Of a stretch of 23,128 bases of DNA, positions 14,730 through 22,721 are shown piece after piece (position 1 is the stretch's first letter; each line of letters opens with the position of its first letter). The stretch is from contig JASFBJ010000014.1 in assembly GCA_030149585.1 (NCBI GenBank), positions 1 to 23,128 of the forward strand, written 5' to 3'. The notes below the pieces were generated by a model. That model was given only the letters and a program-made list of their open reading frames with translations, did not search any database and was not told where the DNA came from. This DNA is from Desulfobacterales bacterium. Lineage in GTDB: Bacteria; Desulfobacterota; Desulfobacteria; Desulfobacterales; JASFBJ01. A program made the position numbers and the translations under genes.

Positions 14730-15346
14730 GCTCTCAATGAATCCTTATGCTTATTGCGATAATTAAAATAGGCTCCGATTCCGACCAGCCCAAAAATATA
14801 ACCCAGAGCACCAAAAATGTCTGCAATATCAGGATCATGATCAGGATTTAAGGCTTTATCAAGTTTGAGTATAACGGGCTGTAATTTGCTGTCCAAAATT
14901 TGTTCTATCATATTTTGCAAATCTTTTTGGCTGAGACAGGATGGTAATGATTCATTTGTTTTTGTATAATTATTGGTTATTTTTGTTATTGATGGAAAAA
15001 AATGCTCATTGATCTCTTTAACAGGAATTTTCCATTCAGCACGATGGCCCATTCCAGCCTGGAGCACGATTTTGATTCCGGTTTTTTCCGGGATTTTAAA
15101 GGAAAACTCGCCATTTTGATTGGTTTGGCCTTCAAGTATTTTTTTTCCACTAAATTCGAAAACCTCAATTTGACCCTGTTTGACTTTTTTCCCTCCGCTG
15201 AATTTACTTATAGTATGGACCATATCATTTTCCAGCCAGGCAAAAACAGAGACTTTATGAGCCAAAACAGCATGAGGGGTAAACAGTGAAAAGATTGCAA
15301 AATAAATTATAGCAGCGGTCATTATTCTCAAAACAGGGCAAAGCAT
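14726..15346 (-). CDS. NikL/CbiL-like secreted accessory protein of a nickel transporter
   Basis: The 206-residue protein has an N-terminal signal peptide (hydrophobic 9-23, likely cut after LAV-LA at A29). The mature chain would begin HKVSVFAW, so His is at or near the new N-terminus. A periplasmic beta-rich domain follows (about 30-115; it includes GQTNQNGEFSFKIP, typical of carboxypeptidase-regulatory-like folds), then a helical linker, and a C-terminal membrane helix (about 178-198, GALGYIFGLVGIGAYF) with a basic tail. This matches NikL-type components that replace NikN in some nickel ECF importers. GGAG lies 7 nt before the ATG. An S-component (NikM/CbiM) would be expected beside it but is absent. 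Confidence 0.75.
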   Translation of the reverse strand: MLCPVLRIMTAAIIYFAIFSLFTPHAVLAHKVSVFAWLENDMVHTISKFSGGKKVKQGQIEVFEFSGKKILEGQTNQNGEFSFKIPEKTGIKIVLQAGMGHRAEWKIPVKEINEHFFPSITKITNNYTKTNESLPSCLSQKDLQNMIEQILDSKLQPVILKLDKALNPDHDPDIADIFGALGYIFGLVGIGAYFNYRNKHKDSLRA

Positions 15347-15707
15347 TTATATTCTCCTTATAAATTACAGGCAGCAAAAAAAAACCACGTCAATATCCGG
15401 CATTTTCCTAATACCATTATTTCTGCGGTTTTATTGAATTATCTTTTTTTATACAAAATAGACTTCATGCCTATATTTATAAATTTTTAATTAATACACA
15501 ACTCAACAATTTTCAAGTTATTTTTAAAGAGGATAGATCTTAAATCTGCAAAAAAAAACAGGCAAAAAGCATATTTTAAGCACCAGATTGGAAAATAATC
15601 TATTGAAATTTAAATAATAATAATGTTATTTTTTAATGTAGTGAATAAAAAAGAAAGGCTTTTGGGGATTTTACTTATTAGTTAATTGAATCTGGAAAAA
15701 AAGCAAG
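15347..15707. other. Divergent intergenic region between the nickel operon and the CheD-HDOD gene
   Basis: No gene was found here. It is very AT-rich and carries the divergent control regions. The leftward promoter candidate is listed separately. For the rightward gene, TTGAAA (15603-15608) and TATTTT (15627-15632), 18 nt apart, could be a weak promoter, but base composition makes such matches cheap. No NikR-like palindrome, cobalamin riboswitch or NiCo riboswitch pattern was recognised. Confidence 0.5.
15364..15393 (-). promoter_or_regulatory. Putative promoter of the nikL-cbiQ-cbiO operon
   Basis: Read leftward, TTGACG (15393-15388) is a 5-of-6 match to the -35 box. After 18 nt, including a run of nine T, comes TGTAAT (15369-15364), 5 of 6 to the -10 box. 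Transcription would begin close to the GGAG ribosome binding site, giving a leader of only about a dozen bases. Confidence 0.35.
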
Positions 15708-17042
15708 ATGGTATATATGAAAAAATCTTTTGTAGCAGCTGGACAATATTATGTGAGCCACTCAGAGCCGATAATATTGCAAGCCATTTTAGGCACCTGC
15801 CTTGGAGTTGTGCTTTATGATGATGTCGCTGGTGTGGGAGGTCTTATTCATCTGCTCTTACCGGAACCAGTCGGGTTGGATTATGAAGGTAATTTTGTCC
15901 GCTATGCAGCAACTGGAATGCCTGTTTTTATTAAAGCTCTGATAGATGCCGGAGCCAAAAAAGAAAATCTTAAAGCTGTTATGGCCGGCGGAGCCCTGGT
16001 GGGCCCTTTGGATAAATTTGATTTAGGGCTGGATATTGGTGGCAGAAGTGCTGAAATTGCCAAGACCATTCTTGTTAAAGAACAAATTAAGATAATTGCC
16101 GCTGAAACAGGTGGTTTTTTTACATGCTCTCTTGAACTTAACCTGGCAAATTGGGAAACAACTGTAAAACCAGCCTATGAACTTTATGATAAGATGGCAG
16201 GCCCGGAAAAAAAACCCTCTTTAAAAGATATTTCACGTTCCATGCAAAATTTGCAGCCGATTCCCCAGGTAGCTCTTAAAATTTTAAGAATAATTGATCA
16301 AGGGGAGTATGATATTGACCGAATTGCCGACGAGGTGCGTAAAGATCAGGTGATCAGCGCCAGGACTTTGCAGTTTTGCAACTCTCCACTATTTGCTAAA
16401 CGCAATCAGGTAAAATCTATTGATCATGCCCTGGTTTATCTGGGTCAGAATCTTCTGGTAAAGATGATAATTTCCGCTGCAATTCAAAAATATTTTGATC
16501 AGAGCAGTTTCGGGTATTCACTCTGTAAAGGAGGGCTTTTTTATCATGCTGTTGGAACCGCCATTACTGCCGAAAAACTGGCTCAGTTAACCGGCCTTAT
16601 AGAACCTTCTGTGGCATATACGGCTGGATTGATTCATGATATTGGAAAAGTTGTTCTGGATCAGTTTTTAGAACAGACCCACCCGCTTTTTTATCGTGAA
16701 TTGCAGGATAAAACAACAACCCTGCTGGAAGCTGAAAAAAAGATATTTGCCATTGATCATACTGAAGCCGGCTATATATTAGCCAAACAGTGGTCTTTGC
16801 CTGAATCTTTGGCTTTGGTAATTAAGCATCATCATTATCCATGTGCTTTCAAGCAAAAATCAGCGCTGATTGCCCTGGTATATCTGGCGGATCTGCTTAT
16901 GGCCAGATTCCACTCCGGTCTTGAACTGGAACAGCTTGAGACCCGCAATCTGATCACAGTTTTAAAAAAGCTGGAATTAAATCCCAGGCGATTTGCCGAG
17001 CTGGTTGATCTGGTTCCCATGGAATTAAATTTATTTGAATAA
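15708..17042 (+). CDS. CheD-HDOD fusion protein
   Basis: The first ~160 of 444 residues form a CheD domain, the glutamine deamidase that modifies chemoreceptors. The catalytic Cys is C31 in LGTCLGV and the catalytic His is H48 in GGLIHLLLP; the family's GG and SAE blocks follow (ALVG near 96-99, GGRSAEIAK near 111-119). Residues ~168-440 form an HDOD domain. It has the N-terminal LQPIPQVALKIL segment (182-193), the RTLQFCNSPLF block (219-229), an intact H310-D311 in GLIHDIGK, and HHH at 374-376. HDOD domains are signalling modules often tied to c-di-GMP and chemotaxis. The ATG at 15708 is used; ATG 15717 is an alternative, and neither has a strong ribosome binding site. It sits 32 nt before selA. 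Domain identities are strong; the combined function is unknown. Confidence 0.88.
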   Translation: MVYMKKSFVAAGQYYVSHSEPIILQAILGTCLGVVLYDDVAGVGGLIHLLLPEPVGLDYEGNFVRYAATGMPVFIKALIDAGAKKENLKAVMAGGALVGPLDKFDLGLDIGGRSAEIAKTILVKEQIKIIAAETGGFFTCSLELNLANWETTVKPAYELYDKMAGPEKKPSLKDISRSMQNLQPIPQVALKILRIIDQGEYDIDRIADEVRKDQVISARTLQFCNSPLFAKRNQVKSIDHALVYLGQNLLVKMIISAAIQKYFDQSSFGYSLCKGGLFYHAVGTAITAEKLAQLTGLIEPSVAYTAGLIHDIGKVVLDQFLEQTHPLFYRELQDKTTTLLEAEKKIFAIDHTEAGYILAKQWSLPESLALVIKHHHYPCAFKQKSALIALVYLADLLMARFHSGLELEQLETRNLITVLKKLELNPRRFAELVDLVPMELNLFE

Positions 17043-17074
17043 ATGGCTGAAATATTAGTTGGAAATACATTATT

Positions 17075-18508
17075 ATGGCAATAAACCAGGAACAACAACA
17101 ACTCTTACGACTGCTTCCCAGCGTAGATAGTATTTTGCTAAGAACCCAGGCTGATCCTTTTTTTTCAAATATTCCCAAAATTGTTATAATTACAGCAATT
17201 CATCAGATAATTGAAAAGCTTAGAGCAAAAATTATGCAGGCTGATCCAACAATCCTGGAAAAAAATCTTGGCATTGAATTTTTTATAGAGGATATTAAGT
17301 TAGCGATCGGTTTTCTGATGGAATTTAAATTAAAAAGAGTAATTAACGCTACAGGGGTTGTTGTGCATACCAACCTGGGGCGCTCTTTGCTATCTTTGCC
17401 GGCTATGGATAACATAAAAACAGTGGCTGGAGGTTATTCAAATCTGGAATTTGATCTTGGTCTGGGGAAACGCGGGTCAAGATATAGTGTTGTGGAAGAA
17501 ATTTTATGCGAAATCAGCGGGGCTGAAGCTGCAATGGTGGTAAATAATAATGCAGGTGCGGTTTTACTTTCGCTTGATACTCTGGCTTCTGGAAAAAAGG
17601 TAATTATTTCCCGCGGTGAACTGGTGGAAATCGGCGGCTCATTCAGAATACCGGATGTAATGGAAAAAAGCGGCGCTATTTTGCAGGAAGTGGGCACCAC
17701 TAACAGAACCCACATAAAAGATTATGAGAACGCGCTTGATGAAAACACCTCTCTTTTATTGAAAGTGCATACCAGCAACTATAGTATAACAGGTTTTACA
17801 GCAACTGTTTCACTCCAGCAACTGGTTATTATTGGAGCTGAACATAATATTCCGGTTATGGAGGATCTTGGCAGTGGTACTTTTGTTAATTTTGCAAAAT
17901 ATGGTCTTTCCCCTGAACCAACAGTTCAGCAATCTGTGGCAACTGGTGCTGATATTATCACTTTTAGCGGGGATAAGCTTTTGGGAGGCCCACAGGCCGG
18001 TATTATTCTGGGCAAGCGGATTTTTATCGAAAAAATCAAGCAAAATCCTTTAACAAGGGCTCTTAGAATAGACAAACTTACCTTAGCCGCCCTTGAAAGC
18101 ACCTTGCATCTTTACAGGGATGAAAAAAAAGCAGTTGCCGAGATTCCAACATTAATGATGCTGACCATGCCAATCGAGATTATCGAGCAAAGGGCTTTAA
18201 AACTGGCCGGTCTTTTAAGGCAGATTAAAGATACCCGTTTATCTTTTGAAATTCTGGATCTGCCATCTAAAGCAGGCGGTGGCTCACTTCCTCTGCTTAA
18301 TCTGCCCAGCAAATGTATAGGAGTCAGGATTACAGGACTTTCGCCGAATATGATTGAAAAAAAATTGCGTCACTATTCTCCTCCGATAATCGGCAGAATT
18401 GAAAATAACCTGTTTCTAATGGATCTAAGAACGATCCTGGATGATCAGCTTGAAATTATCAGGACAGCCCTGGCAGGACTTCCTCTTGAAATCGATAATA
18501 AATTATGA
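17075..18508 (+). CDS. selA: L-seryl-tRNA(Sec) selenium transferase
   Basis: SelA is the PLP enzyme that converts seryl-tRNA(Sec) to selenocysteinyl-tRNA(Sec) using selenophosphate, so the organism makes selenoproteins. The 477-residue length is slightly above the usual ~460. Conserved parts are the N-terminal helical domain (LLRLLPSVDSIL), RVINATGVVVHTNLGRSLL (88-106), NNNAGAVLL (157-165) and the PLP lysine K301 in FSGDKLLGGPQAG, close to K295 of the E. coli enzyme. The ATG at 17075 has GGAAA about 12 nt upstream. The usual partners selB and tRNA-Sec are not in the window. Its stop overlaps the next gene by 4 bp (ATGA), which makes that gene a probable translational partner. Confidence 0.97.
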   Translation: MAINQEQQQLLRLLPSVDSILLRTQADPFFSNIPKIVIITAIHQIIEKLRAKIMQADPTILEKNLGIEFFIEDIKLAIGFLMEFKLKRVINATGVVVHTNLGRSLLSLPAMDNIKTVAGGYSNLEFDLGLGKRGSRYSVVEEILCEISGAEAAMVVNNNAGAVLLSLDTLASGKKVIISRGELVEIGGSFRIPDVMEKSGAILQEVGTTNRTHIKDYENALDENTSLLLKVHTSNYSITGFTATVSLQQLVIIGAEHNIPVMEDLGSGTFVNFAKYGLSPEPTVQQSVATGADIITFSGDKLLGGPQAGIILGKRIFIEKIKQNPLTRALRIDKLTLAALESTLHLYRDEKKAVAEIPTLMMLTMPIEIIEQRALKLAGLLRQIKDTRLSFEILDLPSKAGGGSLPLLNLPSKCIGVRITGLSPNMIEKKLRHYSPPIIGRIENNLFLMDLRTILDDQLEIIRTALAGLPLEIDNKL

Positions 18509-19869
18509 AAAAATTCAAAAATATTTTTCACAAACGCCGCATAACTCACGATTTTATTTTTAATGGCCTTGATGAGCCAACAGATGGCAAACCCAATTTT
18601 GATATTTCCATTGATTGCAAATATTCAGATGTTAATAAGTCGGATGAAAAAGTCTTTTTGGTTGGTGAAAATATTTCAGATATTAATCTGGATAAAAAGG
18701 GGCTGGCAATTCTTGAAAAAGAGCAGAAATTTGCCTGTATGGCTGTTAAAATCGATAGTCTTTTTTTTGATTATTCATCCTATGATAAAAAACAGCAGGC
18801 CAAAATCAAAAAAAATGGCGCTGCTATAATAAAACCTGCTTGCCTAAAAAAAAAATGTTATCCATTTACATTATCCGGCAACCTTTTAGGATATCTTATC
18901 CCAGGAGGCGATGAAAGAATATGCAGAGAGCTGGCAGCCCTTTTTCAGGAAAAATTTGCTGTTTTAGCACCGGAAACCATTTCAGTCGGGATTGCCGTTT
19001 ATCCTGCCTCCAATTTTACTAAATCCGAAACTATAATCAATGCTGTTAAGGCACTTGACCATGCAGCTTTTTTAGGTCGTGGTAGTGTGGTTGTTTTTGA
19101 TGCAGTCAGCCTGAACATAAGCGGTGATAAATTTTACCAGCAAGGTGATCTAAAAGGGGCCATCAGGGAATTAAAAGCAGCTTTGGCGCTTGATCCTGAA
19201 AATATTAATGTTATCAACAGCCTGGGAGTTTGTTTCGGGGTTTTAAACGATTTTAAAAAAGCCTGCCATGAGTTCAGAAAAGTTGTTGAAAAGGCGCCGG
19301 ATGAGGTTATGGCTATTTATAATCTGGGGCTGGCCCACATGTTCCAGGGTAATAAGTTAAAAGCTTTAGATTATATGCTTAGGGCCTGTCGTAAGGATCC
19401 GAATGTTTTTGAAGTATTATACCAGATCGGACGGTTATTTTTAGATATGAAAAATTATAAAAAAGCCGTAAGATTTTTTAAAAAAGCCCTTGTTTTACAA
19501 CCTGAATCATGGCCGGTTTTGCGTTATCTGGGAAAATCCTATCTGGCCCTGCATAAAACAAAAGAGGCGATAAATATTTTTGAAAAAGCGATTAAACAGA
19601 ATCCCAATGATGCTGAATCGCTTTCGGAACTTGGTTTTTTGATGGATCTACAAGGCGAAAATTCTGAAATCACAACTCTTTTTTGTCGACATAGTGTGTG
19701 TATTGAACCGGATAACGGCCTTTTTAGATATAAACTGGGATGTTTATATTTAAAACATAATCAGCTTGAGCAGGCTTTAAAAGAGCTGACCAAAGCTGCC
19801 CAGTTAGGTTATGAGGCCAGAGCTGATATAAAAGAGGCAAGATCGCGGATAAGAGCAAGTGCTGTTTAG
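18505..19869 (+). CDS. TPR protein with a degenerate GGDEF-like N-terminal domain
   Basis: The 454-residue protein joins two parts. Residues ~75-200 look like a degenerate diguanylate cyclase domain: SVGIAVYP (160-167), then ALDHAAFLGRGSVVVFD (183-199), match the end of GGDEF domains. The active-site position reads SGNLLG (124-129) just before YLIPGGDE, so the catalytic motif is lost; the visible GGDE (134-137) is at the wrong place. Residues ~206-445 are about seven tetratricopeptide repeats with signature spacing such as NPNDAESLSELGFLMDLQG. No signal peptide or membrane helix is seen. Its ATG overlaps the selA stop by 4 bp (18505-18508), so it is co-translated with selA. It is probably a scaffold or signalling adaptor. 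A role in selenium metabolism is only suggested by position. Confidence 0.8.
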   Translation: MKKFKNIFHKRRITHDFIFNGLDEPTDGKPNFDISIDCKYSDVNKSDEKVFLVGENISDINLDKKGLAILEKEQKFACMAVKIDSLFFDYSSYDKKQQAKIKKNGAAIIKPACLKKKCYPFTLSGNLLGYLIPGGDERICRELAALFQEKFAVLAPETISVGIAVYPASNFTKSETIINAVKALDHAAFLGRGSVVVFDAVSLNISGDKFYQQGDLKGAIRELKAALALDPENINVINSLGVCFGVLNDFKKACHEFRKVVEKAPDEVMAIYNLGLAHMFQGNKLKALDYMLRACRKDPNVFEVLYQIGRLFLDMKNYKKAVRFFKKALVLQPESWPVLRYLGKSYLALHKTKEAINIFEKAIKQNPNDAESLSELGFLMDLQGENSEITTLFCRHSVCIEPDNGLFRYKLGCLYLKHNQLEQALKELTKAAQLGYEARADIKEARSRIRASAV

Positions 19870-19933
19870 AAAAAAATAGAAAGAAAAAAACAAGGAAAAT
19901 AACCTTGTTGGATATTATTATAAGGAGAGTAAA

Positions 19934-20167
19934 ATGCCGATTTATGAATATTGTTGTAAAGATTGTAAAAATGAATTTGAATACCTTGTTTTTGGCAGTG
20001 AGTTACCCATTTGTCCAGAGTGCGACAGCAATAAGGTTGCCCGATTAATGTCTGCCTGTGGTTACCTTTCAAAGGGAAGCGCAGGTGAAACCATAAGCTC
20101 TTCTGCAACTGCTGCATCGTCTTGTGGCAGCTGTTCAGCCACTTCCTGCGCGGGTTGTGGAAGCTGA
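19934..20167 (+). CDS. FmdB-family zinc-ribbon protein
   Basis: This 77-residue protein begins with the classic MPIYEYCCKDCKNEFE start. Its zinc ribbon comprises C7/C8/C11 and C27/C30 (CPEC). It ends in a Ser/Ala/Cys/Gly-rich tail (CGSCSATSCAGCGS), as often seen in FmdB-type putative regulatory proteins. AAGGAGAG lies just upstream of the ATG. The stop codon overlaps the hemC start (TGATG, 20165-20169). The biochemical role of the family is not known. Confidence 0.88.
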   Translation: MPIYEYCCKDCKNEFEYLVFGSELPICPECDSNKVARLMSACGYLSKGSAGETISSSATAASSCGSCSATSCAGCGS

Positions 20168-21090
20168 TGGGAACCCCCATTCTAAAAATAGGTTCCCGCG
20201 GAAGTCGGCTGGCGCTCTGGCAGACTAATTGGGTAAAAAACGCCTTGCTGGCTAAACATCCTGACCTGGTTATTGAAATTATAATAATTAAAACAAGGGG
20301 TGATAAGATTCTGGATGTTCCCCTGGCTAAAGTGGGAGGTAAGGGCCTTTTTGTAAAAGAGATTGAAAATGCCCTGACAGACTCTGAAATTGATCTGGCA
20401 GTTCACAGTATGAAAGATATGCCGGCAAAAATTCCTGAAGGGCTTTGCATTGGGGCTGTTCCAAAACGTGAAGTAGCGCTTGACGTACTTATTTCCCGCA
20501 AAAATATTTTATTTAAAAACCTGCCCCAGGGAGCCTGTATTGGAACCAGCAGTCTTCGCCGTTCAAGCCAGTTGCTTTATTTGCGGCCGGATATCAAGAT
20601 CAAACCTTTGCGGGGAAATCTGGATACCAGACTGAAAAAGCTTGACAGCGAAAAACTGGACGCGATTATTCTGGCGGCAGCTGGTGTTAAAAGGCTCGGT
20701 ATGGAAAGAAAAATAACTGAATATCTGGATCAGGAAATCATGCTGCCTGCCGTGGGCCAAGGTGCTTTATGCATTGAAACACGGCTGGACGACCCTTTTA
20801 TAACCCCTCTGGTGGCTTCTTTAGATCATGCGCCAACCCGCACGGTTATAATTGCCGAGCGAACTTTTTTAAATCATCTGGAAGGTGGCTGCCAGATTCC
20901 CATTGCAGCCCATGGAATATTTTCAGGAACCAATCAATTAGAACTAAAAGGGCTGGTAGCTGAAATTAATGGCGCGGTCGTACTAAAAAAGACTGTTTGT
21001 GGACCTGCGGGTCAGGCGGAAATACTGGGTCATCAACTGGCTGAGCTTCTTTTAAAAAAAGGGGCTGGTCAGATATTGGCAAAACTTTAA
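20167..21090 (+). CDS. hemC: Porphobilinogen deaminase (hydroxymethylbilane synthase)
   Basis: HemC condenses four porphobilinogens into hydroxymethylbilane. The 307-residue protein shows IGSRGSRLALWQT (8-20), KTRGDK (42-47), VGGKGLFVKEIE (56-67), HSMKDMP with catalytic D84, TSSLRRSSQL (127-136) and the dipyrromethane-cofactor cysteine C242 in EGGCQIP. The frame is open from 20122, but homology begins with MGTPILKIGSRGS, so the start is 20167, which shares one base with the FmdB stop. GGAAG inside the FmdB gene serves as ribosome binding site. It is followed after 19 nt by the cobA-hemD fusion, which takes the next two steps. Confidence 0.97.
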   Translation: MGTPILKIGSRGSRLALWQTNWVKNALLAKHPDLVIEIIIIKTRGDKILDVPLAKVGGKGLFVKEIENALTDSEIDLAVHSMKDMPAKIPEGLCIGAVPKREVALDVLISRKNILFKNLPQGACIGTSSLRRSSQLLYLRPDIKIKPLRGNLDTRLKKLDSEKLDAIILAAAGVKRLGMERKITEYLDQEIMLPAVGQGALCIETRLDDPFITPLVASLDHAPTRTVIIAERTFLNHLEGGCQIPIAAHGIFSGTNQLELKGLVAEINGAVVLKKTVCGPAGQAEILGHQLAELLLKKGAGQILAKL

Positions 21091-21109
21091 AAAAAGATGG
21101 ATTAAAATA

Positions 21110-22633
21110 ATGAGCGGAAAAGTATATCTGGTTGGAGCTGGTCCAGGAGATCCGGGTCTTATAACGGTTAGAGGACTTGAGTGTTTATCCAGAGCTGATG
21201 TGGTGATTTATGATTATCTGGCATCTCCTGTGCTTTTAGGAAATGTCAGGGAAGATGCGGAAATTATTTATGTGGGCAAAAAAGGCAGCGATCACACCTT
21301 ATCTCAAGAGGATATAAATGATCTTATAGTTCAAAAGGCTTTAAAAGGAGTAAATGTTGTTCGTTTAAAGGGCGGGGACCCCTTTATTTTCGGCAGGGGT
21401 GGTGAAGAGGCCGAAAAATTAAGTAATCAAAACATTCCTTTTGAAATTGTACCGGGTGTAACTTCTGCAATTGCCGGTCCCGCTTATGCTGGCATTCCCC
21501 TTACACATCGCAAATATACATCAACCCTGGCCTTTGTTACAGGGCATGAAAACCCTGACAAGGGTGAATCCAGTATTAACTGGCAAAGCCTTGCTACGGG
21601 AATCGGCACAATTGTTTTTTTAATGGGCGTTAAAAATTTGTCAAATATTGCCCGGCGGTTAATGGAAGCCGGTAAATCTCCGGATACTCCGGTAGCTCTG
21701 GTTCGCTGGGGAACTACTCCAAAACAGGAAGTGGTAACAGGAATTCTGTCCAATATCGTCGAATATGCCAAGGCTGCTAAAATCAAGGCCCCGGCAATTA
21801 TTGTCGTGGGTGAGGTGGTAAATCTTAGAGACACCATGAGCTGGTTTGAAAACCGCCCTCTTTGGGGAAAGACAATTATTATTACAAGGGCCAGGGCCCA
21901 GGCCAGTGACCTGGTTGCGCAGCTTGGCGGGCTGGGAGCCCAGTGCCTTGAGTTTCCTACTATTAAAATTGAACCTGTTGCGGATAAAACCCCTTTGGAC
22001 AGGGCTATTGACAGGCTTAAAACCTATAACTGGCTGATTTTTACAAGTGTCAACGGGGTAGATTATTTTTTTAAACAGCTTTATGAAAAGGGACTTGATG
22101 CTCGCGTTTTATCCCATTTGCAGATTGCTGTAATCGGCCCTGCTACCAAAAAAAAGCTTTTGGCTTTTGGAATTCAGACAAATCTTATGCCTAAAAATTA
22201 TCAGGCCGAGTCGGTTATAGAGGCCTTTGCCGCGTTTGATATAAAAGGGAAGCAGATTCTTTTGCCCAGGGCCAAAGAGGCGCGTCCCATCTTACCTGCC
22301 GAGTTGATTAAAATGGGAGCCCTGGTTGATGAAATAGCGGTTTATCAGACTTGCCAGGTCAAAAATGAAGTTGCTCATCTAATGACCCGGTTGCAACAGG
22401 GATCAGTTGATTTTATAACCTTTACCAGCTCTTCAACTGTAAGAAATTTCAAAAACTTACTTCCGGTTGATAGCTTTGATGACTTGCTGGAAGGTGTAAC
22501 TATAGCTTCGATTGGCCCCATTACAACTCAAACCGCTATTGATCTTGGATTTAATGTTAAAATTACTGCCAAAGAATTTACGATTCCCGGTTTATGCCGG
22601 GCAATCATTGACTATTGCAGTGCTGATTCATAA
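21110..22633 (+). CDS. cobA-hemD: Uroporphyrinogen-III methyltransferase / uroporphyrinogen-III synthase fusion
   Basis: The 507-residue protein is a two-enzyme fusion common in anaerobes. Residues 1-~245 are the SAM-dependent methyltransferase CobA, which makes precorrin-2: VGAGPGDPGLITVRG (8-22), YDYLASP (34-40), RLKGGDPFIFGRGGEE (85-100), VPGVTSA (114-120) and GIPLTHR (128-134). Residues ~250-507 are uroporphyrinogen-III synthase (HemD): GKTIIITRARAQ near 253-264, FTSVNGVDYFF, LLPRAKEARPILP and the FTSSSTVRNF block. HemD closes the hydroxymethylbilane ring and CobA methylates the product, so with HemC the pair leads from porphobilinogen to precorrin-2, the branch to siroheme and cobalamin. 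The ATG at 21110 has a weak ribosome binding site. Confidence 0.96.
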   Translation: MSGKVYLVGAGPGDPGLITVRGLECLSRADVVIYDYLASPVLLGNVREDAEIIYVGKKGSDHTLSQEDINDLIVQKALKGVNVVRLKGGDPFIFGRGGEEAEKLSNQNIPFEIVPGVTSAIAGPAYAGIPLTHRKYTSTLAFVTGHENPDKGESSINWQSLATGIGTIVFLMGVKNLSNIARRLMEAGKSPDTPVALVRWGTTPKQEVVTGILSNIVEYAKAAKIKAPAIIVVGEVVNLRDTMSWFENRPLWGKTIIITRARAQASDLVAQLGGLGAQCLEFPTIKIEPVADKTPLDRAIDRLKTYNWLIFTSVNGVDYFFKQLYEKGLDARVLSHLQIAVIGPATKKKLLAFGIQTNLMPKNYQAESVIEAFAAFDIKGKQILLPRAKEARPILPAELIKMGALVDEIAVYQTCQVKNEVAHLMTRLQQGSVDFITFTSSSTVRNFKNLLPVDSFDDLLEGVTIASIGPITTQTAIDLGFNVKITAKEFTIPGLCRAIIDYCSADS

Positions 22634-22721
22634 ATGCGTCAATCACTGACTGGTTTAAATAAAATTTAGCATAATGCTTATAATTTTGTTTGCCGGCAAA
22701 AAAAAAGGAGAATACAAAATA

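Noticed and set aside
17043..17084. Thirteen-codon frame between the CheD-HDOD gene and selA
   Set aside because: It is too short and has no ribosome binding site; it is likely chance.
18898..18915. GGDE string in the TPR protein as an active diguanylate cyclase site
   Set aside because: Aligned to the GGDEF domain it falls after the active-site position, which instead reads SGNLLG, so it is a chance match.
19889..19909. AACAAGG/CCTTGTT hairpin between the TPR and FmdB genes as a terminator
   Set aside because: No T-tract follows on the coding strand. A T-rich tail exists only leftward, where no gene ends. It may be a weak attenuator at most.
20122..20166. N-terminal extension of hemC from 20122
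   Set aside because: It overlaps the FmdB coding sequence and adds residues without family similarity; ATG 20167 fits the known N-terminus.
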